From positions 1-11,309 of the forward strand of contig CAZRRG010000074.1 in NCBI GenBank assembly GCA_964602455.1: a stretch of 11,309 nt of DNA, given 5' to 3'. This DNA is from JBBDIP01 sp964602455. Its GTDB lineage: Bacteria; Bacillota; Sulfobacillia; Fermentithermobacillales; Fermentithermobacillaceae. Made by a program: the position numbers and the translations under genes. Numbering within the stretch: position 1 is the stretch's first letter; each line of letters starts with the position of its first letter. The notes beneath the pieces are model-generated. The model saw only the letters and a program-made list of their open reading frames with translations, made no database searches and was not told the origin of the DNA. Shown piece by piece: positions 6,003-11,309 of the stretch.

Positions 6003-7529
6003 GTGGAGATATGGGAACTGTCCGCTAGAGAGATAACGGAGAAAGTCAGGGCAAAGGAAATCTCAGCGCTAGAAGTCGCGGAAAGCTTCTTCGCCAGGAC
6101 AGCTCAGGTGGAACCGAAGATCTGCGCCTACCTGGAGCTCATGGAGCCCGAAGCTCTTGCGCAAGCTGCCAAGGTCGACGCGGCCATCGCCAGGGGTGAG
6201 GATCCAGGGATCCTGGCCGGGCTGACGGTTGCCGTGAAAGACAACATCAATGTGAAGGGCGTCAAGTGCACATGCGCCTCGAAGATACTTGAGGGTTACG
6301 TTTCGCCGTACGACGCGACCGCCATAAAGCGCCTAAAAGCCCAGGGAGCGGTGATCGTCGGAAAGACAAACCTGGACGAGTTCGCAATGGGTTCGTCCAC
6401 CGAGAACTCGGCGTTCGTCGCAACCAGGAACCCGTGGGATGTCGAGAGGGTTCCCGGGGGCTCAAGCGGCGGCTCGGCCGCTGCCGTCGCAGCAGGCATG
6501 GCTTCGCTGGCGCTGGGCTCGGATACCGGCGGTTCTGTAAGGCAACCGGCTGCGTTCACCGGGACTTACGGGATGATGCCGACCTACGGCCGGGTATCCA
6601 GGTACGGCCTGGTCGCATTCGGCTCTTCCCTTGATCAGATAGGTCCATTCGGAAACAGCGTGTGGGACTGCGCCGCTTTGCTTTCCGCGATAGCCGGCCA
6701 CGATCCCCGCGACGCCACCTCGGCTGAGAAGCCGTCCGAGCAGTTTGCCGCGCGCCTGGGACGCCAGGTGAAAGGTATGAAAGCCGGCGTTCCCCGGGAG
6801 CTCTTGGGACTGGGGGTCGCCCCTGGAGTCCGCGAGGCTTTTGACCGGGCCCTTGCGGTACTCTCCGGATTGGGCGTCGAGATCGAAGAGACCAGTCTCC
6901 CGTCAGTGGGGTATGCCTTGGACGTCTACTACATAATCGCTCCGTCGGAGGCATCCTCCAACCTGGCCCGCTTCGACGGTGTACGCTACGGTCTGTCTCT
7001 GCGCAGCGGAGACCTTCAGGATATGTACCTCGACACTCGCGGCAAGGGGTTCGGCAAGGAGGTCAGGCGCCGGATCATGCTGGGCACCTTTGCGCTGTCG
7101 GCCGGATACTACGATGCCTACTATCTCCGGGCCGCCAAGATCAGGACCTTGCTCCGCCGCGAGTTCGACGCCGCCTTCTCCAAGTTCGACGTTCTCCTGT
7201 CGCCGACGACGCCAACGGTGGCCTTCAGGGCCGGGGAGAAGATCGATGATCCCCTGGCCATGTACCAGGCTGACGTGCTGACGGTCCCCGTGAACCTGGC
7301 CGGTATCCCCGCTCTGTCGATGCCGTGCGGCTTGGCCGAAGCCGAACCGAGCTCTGGCCGCGATCTACCGTGCGGATTGCAGATCATGGGCAGACCCTTC
7401 GACGAGGAGTCCGTGCTCCAGGTAGGATACGCCCTGGAAGCCGAAATCGGGGAGCAGCTACGTCAGAGGACCGCCGAGATGCGTGTGGCCCTCCTGGCCG
7501 CCAAGGAGTGTGATCCCGTTGTCTCATAG
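6003..7529 (+). CDS. gatA: Asp/Glu-tRNA amidotransferase subunit A (amidase)
   Basis: The 508-residue product belongs to the amidase signature family. The Ser-cisSer-Lys triad is intact: K79 in TVAVKDNINV, S154 in PGGSSGGSA and nucleophile S178 in GSDTGGSVRQPA. These numbers equal those of Staphylococcus aureus GatA when translation starts at GTG 6003, which independently supports that start. GatA hydrolyses glutamine (or asparagine), and the ammonia is channelled to GatB. The complex converts Glu-tRNA(Gln) to Gln-tRNA(Gln) and/or Asp-tRNA(Asn) to Asn-tRNA(Asn) in the cytoplasm. The protein is about 20 residues longer than the usual 485. The surplus lies after the catalytic core: a small insertion (AEAEPSSGRD) before the CGLQIMGRPFDE motif, and a C-terminal extension whose coding region also carries the gatB ribosome binding site and start. 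It begins 1 nt after gatC and overlaps gatB by 11 nt. Confidence 0.97.
   Translation: MEIWELSAREITEKVRAKEISALEVAESFFARTAQVEPKICAYLELMEPEALAQAAKVDAAIARGEDPGILAGLTVAVKDNINVKGVKCTCASKILEGYVSPYDATAIKRLKAQGAVIVGKTNLDEFAMGSSTENSAFVATRNPWDVERVPGGSSGGSAAAVAAGMASLALGSDTGGSVRQPAAFTGTYGMMPTYGRVSRYGLVAFGSSLDQIGPFGNSVWDCAALLSAIAGHDPRDATSAEKPSEQFAARLGRQVKGMKAGVPRELLGLGVAPGVREAFDRALAVLSGLGVEIEETSLPSVGYALDVYYIIAPSEASSNLARFDGVRYGLSLRSGDLQDMYLDTRGKGFGKEVRRRIMLGTFALSAGYYDAYYLRAAKIRTLLRREFDAAFSKFDVLLSPTTPTVAFRAGEKIDDPLAMYQADVLTVPVNLAGIPALSMPCGLAEAEPSSGRDLPCGLQIMGRPFDEESVLQVGYALEAEIGEQLRQRTAEMRVALLAAKECDPVVS
7503..7508 (+). promoter_or_regulatory. Ribosome binding site that decides the gatB start
   Basis: AAGGAG, extended to AAGGAGTGTGAT, closely resembles the full anti-16S complement and lies inside the 3' end of gatA, 10 nt before TTG 7519. 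It lies 31 nt before ATG 7540, too far to serve it. Confidence 0.65.
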
Positions 7530-8964
7530 GGAGTACGAGATGCTGATCGGGCTCGAGGTCCACGCCGAGCTCGCCACAACAACCAAGATGTTCTGCCGGT
7601 GCCTCTCGAGATTCGGCGATCCCCCGAACACCAATGTATGCCCTGTGTGCATGGGCCTTCCCGGGTCGCTCCCGGTGCCCAACCACGAAGCCGTGAGGCT
7701 GGGCGTGCGCGCCGCGCTCGCTCTCAACTGCCAGGTTAACCTGGAGAGCAGCTTTGATCGCAAGAACTACTTCTACCCAGATCTTCCCAAGGGGTATCAG
7801 ATAACCCAGTTCGAGAGGCCTTTGGCCCAGGGCGGGTACATTGAGATACAGGAGCCGAAGAAAAGGATCCGCATCCGCAGATTGCACCTTGAGGAAGACG
7901 CGGGCAAGTCGGTCCATGCCGGCGAGGACATCACCACTGCGGCATACTCGCTGGTCGACCACAATCGCTGCGGCGTGCCCCTGGTTGAGATCGTGTCGGA
8001 GCCCGATATGACGTGCCCCGATGAAGCGAGGCAGTACCTGGAGAACCTCCAGAAGATCCTGCAGTTCGTCGGCGTATCGGACGTCAAAATGGAAGAGGGC
8101 TCGATGCGGGTAGACTGCAACATATCTGTGAACCTCAAGGGTGAGCCTCCGGGAGTACCTGTGGAGCTAAAAAACCTTTCATCGTTCAGGGCTGTAGTCC
8201 GCGCTCTGGGCTATGAGTTCAAGCGGCAGTCCCAGGCACTTGAGAATGGGGACAAGATCATCCGCGAGACCCGCCACTGGGATGAGTCCAAAGAGGTAGC
8301 GTATTCCATGAGGACAAAGGAGTCCAGCCAGGACTACCGGTACTTCCCCGAGCCAGACCTTCCGGGACTCTCCCTTACACAGGAGTTCGTCGACGAGGTT
8401 AAGCGGACGATGCCTGCGCTTCCGTCCGATATCGTGAGGCGGTACGTGGAGAATTTGGGGCTCACGCCGTATGATGCCGGAGTCCTCACTCAGAGCCCAA
8501 GCCTGGTAGCGTACTTCGACAGGTGCGTCGAGGCCGGAGCCGAACCAAAGACCTGCTCGAACTGGATTACGGGCGACCTCCTGGGTTATCTCAAGTCAAA
8601 GGGGATACCGTATGACCGGATTCCTGTGACGCCTCAGAACCTGGCCGGTATGCTCGCTCTGATCAAAGAAGGGACGATCAGCGGCAAGATAGGGAAAGAC
8701 GTCCTCGTGAAGATGATTGAGACAGGAAAGGATGCGGCCAGCATAGTTAAAGAGGAAGGGCTAACTCAGGTATCGGATGACAGTGAACTGGCGGCTGTGG
8801 TGGAGTCCGTGCTGGAAGCGAACCCCGCGGCAGTAGTCGATTATGTGAACGGGAAGCAGAATGCGCTGGGGTTCCTGGTCGGCCAGGTCATGAAAGCCAC
8901 CAAGGGCAGGGCAAACCCGGCAAAGGTAAACGCCCTCCTCAAAGAGAAGATGCTATCTCGGTAA
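7519..8964 (+). CDS. gatB: Asp/Glu-tRNA amidotransferase subunit B
   Basis: The 481-residue product matches GatB from LIGLEVHAEL at the N-terminus, through FDRKNYFYPDLPKGYQ, LHLEEDAGKS, EIVSEPDM and DYRYFPEPDLP, to the YqeY-like tail ending GFLVGQVMKATKGRANP. GatB binds the misacylated tRNA, phosphorylates the side-chain carboxylate with ATP and accepts ammonia from GatA. A zinc knuckle is present: C26 and C28 in FCRC, C41 and C44 in CPVC. This is found in many GatB proteins but not all (S. aureus lacks it). The start is inferred. TTG 7519 has the good ribosome binding site and gives a leader (MSHREYEM) of about the length seen in relatives. ATG 7540 would begin directly at LIGLEV, and GTG 7510 lies within the ribosome binding region. 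It overlaps gatA by 11 nt; murB follows 36 nt downstream. Confidence 0.95.
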   Translation: MSHREYEMLIGLEVHAELATTTKMFCRCLSRFGDPPNTNVCPVCMGLPGSLPVPNHEAVRLGVRAALALNCQVNLESSFDRKNYFYPDLPKGYQITQFERPLAQGGYIEIQEPKKRIRIRRLHLEEDAGKSVHAGEDITTAAYSLVDHNRCGVPLVEIVSEPDMTCPDEARQYLENLQKILQFVGVSDVKMEEGSMRVDCNISVNLKGEPPGVPVELKNLSSFRAVVRALGYEFKRQSQALENGDKIIRETRHWDESKEVAYSMRTKESSQDYRYFPEPDLPGLSLTQEFVDEVKRTMPALPSDIVRRYVENLGLTPYDAGVLTQSPSLVAYFDRCVEAGAEPKTCSNWITGDLLGYLKSKGIPYDRIPVTPQNLAGMLALIKEGTISGKIGKDVLVKMIETGKDAASIVKEEGLTQVSDDSELAAVVESVLEANPAAVVDYVNGKQNALGFLVGQVMKATKGRANPAKVNALLKEKMLSR

Positions 8965-8987
8965 GCAAGGCATAACCTATGTGGGAA

Positions 8988-8994
8988 GAGGGTG
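8988..8994 (+). promoter_or_regulatory. Ribosome binding site that decides the murB start
   Basis: GAGGGTG sits 6 nt before ATG 9001. The in-frame GTG at 8992 is part of this element and has no good site upstream of it, so the start is set at 9001. Confidence 0.65.
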
Positions 8995-9000
8995 CAGGGT

Positions 9001-9966
9001 ATGGGCTTGGGACAGGCTTCGGAGGGACAGCATGCCAAACTGACCTTCGTTGCCTCTGTGCTGGGCAGTTCCCGCGTTCTCTACTCTGAGCCTATGAGCC
9101 GGCACACGTCGTTCCGGATAGGCGGACCATGCGATCTCCTGGTCATGCCCGATGATCCCTTGGACGCTGTTAAGGCCTACGCGGCATGCCGGGAACAGTC
9201 CATCCCTTGCAGGGTGATAGGCAACGGCACAAATCTCTTGGTGCGAGACGGCGGATTCCGCGGGTGTCTCATCAAGATGGCGCCTGGCGCCTCGGGGATA
9301 GAGTCCATCGACGATTCCTCCCTACGGGTGGCGTCCGGTACCCTGCTCCCATCACTGGTACAGTTTGCTCTGTCTCAAGGGCTTTCCGGCCTGGAGTGGG
9401 CCACCGGGATTCCCGGGAGCGTCGGCGGCGCCGTCGCAATGAACGCCGGCGCGTACGGCGGCGACTTTGCCTCCCTCGTTCGGAGAGTCCAGGTGGGAAT
9501 GCCCGACGGGAAGATTGCATGGATGGACTCTCACGAAATCGGGTTTGGGTACAGGCACTCCATTTTCACCGAAAGGGACGACCTGCTGGTACTCGGGGCC
9601 GATATCCGCCTTACGCCGGGAGACCGTAACGCCATCCGGGAAGTGATGGTGAAGAGGGCCAAGGAGCGGGAGGCAAAGCAGCCTCTGGATATGCCTTCGG
9701 CGGGAAGCGCGTTCCGCCGCCCGCAGGGCCGCTACGTCGGAGCGATGATCGAAGAACTAGGCCTGAAGGGCGCCAGGATAGGCGGGGCCCAAGTGTCTGC
9801 CAAGCACGCGGGCTTCATAGTGAACACCGGGAATGCGAGTTCCAAGGACGTGGAAGACCTTCTCAATCTCGTTAAGGCTAAGGTCAAGGAGCACTTTGAC
9901 GTCGACCTGGAGCCCGAGATTGTCGTCCTGGGGGAAGACGCCCCGGCTGTCCCTCAAGACGAGTAA
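9001..9966 (+). CDS. murB: UDP-N-acetylenolpyruvoylglucosamine reductase
   Basis: The 321-residue flavoenzyme shows FAD-binding motifs RHTSFRIGG (34-42), GNGTNLLVRDGG (from 74) and WATGIPGSVGGAVAMNAGAYGG (within 130-154). Substrate and catalytic residues are also present: YRHS (Y184, R185, S187), proton-donor S236 in PSAGSAFRRP and E306 in LEPEIVVLGE. MurB uses NADPH to reduce UDP-GlcNAc-enolpyruvate to UDP-MurNAc, the second committed step of peptidoglycan synthesis, in the cytoplasm. The compact YRxS arrangement and length fit the type II enzymes of Bacillota. The first 25 or so residues before the conserved core are somewhat longer than in B. subtilis and look variable. It lies 36 nt after gatB and 3 nt before the rRNA methyltransferase gene, so it is part of the same transcript although it is not normally found in the gatCAB cluster. 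Confidence 0.96.
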   Translation: MGLGQASEGQHAKLTFVASVLGSSRVLYSEPMSRHTSFRIGGPCDLLVMPDDPLDAVKAYAACREQSIPCRVIGNGTNLLVRDGGFRGCLIKMAPGASGIESIDDSSLRVASGTLLPSLVQFALSQGLSGLEWATGIPGSVGGAVAMNAGAYGGDFASLVRRVQVGMPDGKIAWMDSHEIGFGYRHSIFTERDDLLVLGADIRLTPGDRNAIREVMVKRAKEREAKQPLDMPSAGSAFRRPQGRYVGAMIEELGLKGARIGGAQVSAKHAGFIVNTGNASSKDVEDLLNLVKAKVKEHFDVDLEPEIVVLGEDAPAVPQDE

Positions 9967-9969
9967 CAG

Positions 9970-11309
9970 ATGGCTACAGGCGTCGCCAAGGTGACGGGCC
10001 TCAACCATAGAGGCGAGGGAGTGGCCAAAGCGACTTCCGGCCCCGACCAGGGGCTTGTTGTGTTTCTACCGGGCACGGTTCCCGGCGACCTCTGCGAGTA
10101 CTCTGTTGTGGAGCGCAAGAAGAACTTCATCCGTGGGCGAGTCACCAACCTCCTCGAGGCAGGGCCCGGTAGGGTGGACGCGGTTTGCCCGGTTGCGGCG
10201 CTTTGTGGCGGCTGCACCTGGCAGCACCTCTCTTATGACCTCCAACTGCTGTGGAAGAAGCGTATTGTTGAAGAAGCCTTGTCCCGGATTGCCCGCATAG
10301 AGGACTGCGAGGTACGAGACTGTCTCCCATCCCCGCAGATCACCGGCTACAGGAACAAGGTAGAAGTCCCGCTCGCGGTCTCAAACGGCAAGGTGATCAC
10401 CGGGTTCTACCAGCCTTACAGCCACCGGGTTGTTCCCTCCGAAGAATGCGTGCTTGAGCATCCGTTGGCTCGGGAAGTCGTCCTGCGGATGGTAGAGGAA
10501 GTGAGAGAGCGCAGGTACAGCATTTACGATGAGCGGACCGGACGGGGGCAAGTCAGACATGTCGTGGCGCGTGTCGCTCCCGGTACGGGGGAACGCATGG
10601 CGGTGCTGGTAGTCAACGGGCGGTCAATCCCGAGAGAGTCCCAGTTTGCAGCCGCTGTTGCTTCATCGCTGGACAACCTGGTCAGTGTGGTCCTGAACAC
10701 CAACACTGAGAGGACCAACATCATCCTGGGTGAAACAAGCAAAGTGCTCTACGGGAGGTACCACATCGAAGACCTATTCGGCGATGACCAGCTGGGCCGG
10801 CTGCGTTTTCGCATATCGCCTCTGTCTTTCTACCAGGTGAATTCGCCGCAGGCTGCCCGGTTGTACCGCCTCGCGCTCGACGCGGCATCGATAGATGGTG
10901 GACTTGTCTTCGACGTGTACTCCGGGATAGGCACCATCACGCTGTTCGCTGCGCAGCGAGCCTCGCTGGCGGTCGGCATCGAGGAAGTGGGCGATGCCGT
11001 ACGCGATGCCAGGAAGAATGCCGAGTTGAACGGCATTCAGAACGTGAAGTTCAGGGAAGGGCGTGCGGAGCGGATCCTGTCCGCGAGTATCCGCGATTAC
11101 GGCAGGCCCGACGCCGTGATCCTCGATCCCCCCAGAGGGGGCGCCGAGGAGCCTGCGCTGAGGGCCATAACCCATGCCAAACCGCGGAGCATTGTCTACG
11201 TCTCCTGCAATCCTTCTACCCTTGCCCGCGATCTCATCGTTCTGGGGCAGGACGGCTACCGGTCATTGTGGGTACAGCCGGTGGATATGTTCCCCCAGAC
11301 GCCGCATGT
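9970..11309 (+). CDS. rlmD: 23S rRNA (uracil-5-)-methyltransferase, RlmD/RumA family (3' end cut by window)
   Basis: The frame is open from ATG 9970 to the window edge (446 full codons). An N-terminal TRAM domain (about 1-60, VTGLNHRGEGVAK...VVFLPGTVPGD) is followed by the [4Fe-4S] cysteines C73, C79 and C82 (CX5CX2C) and a fourth at C160, the spacing known from RumA. The SAM-binding region is FDVYSGIGTITL, then DPPRGG. The nucleophile is C413 in VSCNPSTLARDL. The window ends in FPQTPH, one or two residues before the expected conserved HVE glutamate, so little of the protein is missing. The family makes m5U1939 (and U747 in the dual-specificity RlmCD of Gram-positives); target choice cannot be read from sequence. 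An in-frame TAA of murB at 9964 makes this ATG the earliest start. Its ribosome binding site is weak, so translation probably depends on reinitiation after murB, 3 nt upstream. Confidence 0.93.
   Translation, partial: MATGVAKVTGLNHRGEGVAKATSGPDQGLVVFLPGTVPGDLCEYSVVERKKNFIRGRVTNLLEAGPGRVDAVCPVAALCGGCTWQHLSYDLQLLWKKRIVEEALSRIARIEDCEVRDCLPSPQITGYRNKVEVPLAVSNGKVITGFYQPYSHRVVPSEECVLEHPLAREVVLRMVEEVRERRYSIYDERTGRGQVRHVVARVAPGTGERMAVLVVNGRSIPRESQFAAAVASSLDNLVSVVLNTNTERTNIILGETSKVLYGRYHIEDLFGDDQLGRLRFRISPLSFYQVNSPQAARLYRLALDAASIDGGLVFDVYSGIGTITLFAAQRASLAVGIEEVGDAVRDARKNAELNGIQNVKFREGRAERILSASIRDYGRPDAVILDPPRGGAEEPALRAITHAKPRSIVYVSCNPSTLARDLIVLGQDGYRSLWVQPVDMFPQTPH

Noticed and set aside
8965..9000. 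A separate promoter for murB in the 36-nt gap after gatB
   Set aside because: No -10/-35 pair is recognisable, and the gap is mostly ribosome binding site and spacer.
11129..11141. CCCCC-AGA-GGGGG hairpin as a terminator or regulatory element
   Set aside because: It encodes the conserved DPPRGG motif of the methyltransferase, has no T-run and lies mid-gene, so codon use explains it.
1..11309. CRISPR arrays, tRNA or rRNA genes, insertion sequences, toxin-antitoxin or defence genes
   Set aside because: No spaced repeats, tRNA-like folds, transposase motifs or terminal inverted repeats were seen. The window is almost fully covered by recognised housekeeping genes.

Overview
The window is G+C-rich (about 60% by eye), densely packed bacterial chromosome with all seven intact genes and both partial genes on the + strand. 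The order pcrA-ligA-gatC-gatA-gatB, with an RlmD-type methyltransferase close behind, is the arrangement known from Bacillota (Bacillus subtilis has pcrA-ligA, then gatCAB, then dgkB and rlmCD). With strong AGGAGG-type ribosome binding sites, several GTG/TTG starts and an M55 D-aminopeptidase, this suggests a high-GC Bacillota lineage, probably one known mainly from environmental genomes. I cannot name the genus.

Layout. Positions 1-710 hold the C-terminal half of a TldD metalloprotease, followed after 21 nt by a complete M55 D-aminopeptidase (dppA, 732-1565): a small peptide-degradation block. Positions 1566-1727 are the only real intergenic space. It holds a long imperfect hairpin (1623-1660), a tandem TTCCGG hexamer and a perfect TATAAT -10 box (1679-1684). 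From there a tight run begins: pcrA helicase (1728-3668), ligA NAD-dependent DNA ligase (3690-5729), gatC/gatA/gatB for tRNA-dependent amidation (5720-8964), murB for peptidoglycan precursor synthesis (9001-9966) and an iron-sulfur rRNA m5U methyltransferase (9970 to the window edge). Gaps in this run are at most 36 nt, and ligA/gatC and gatA/gatB overlap, so it looks like one transcription unit with translational coupling.

How the genes work together. The main unit joins DNA unwinding and sealing, aminoacyl-tRNA quality (Glu-tRNA-Gln and/or Asp-tRNA-Asn amidation), cell-wall precursor reduction and ribosome modification: a growth-linked housekeeping cluster. Every catalytic motif I checked is present.

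I do not see a new defence, mobile or secretion system. What deserves a second look is modest: a PcrA with no C-terminal RNA-polymerase-binding tail, murB sitting between gatB and the rRNA methyltransferase, a TldD/D-aminopeptidase pair, a -10 box without a -35 beside a long dyad, and a substitution in a well-conserved LigA motif. No stretch over 300 bases lacks a gene.
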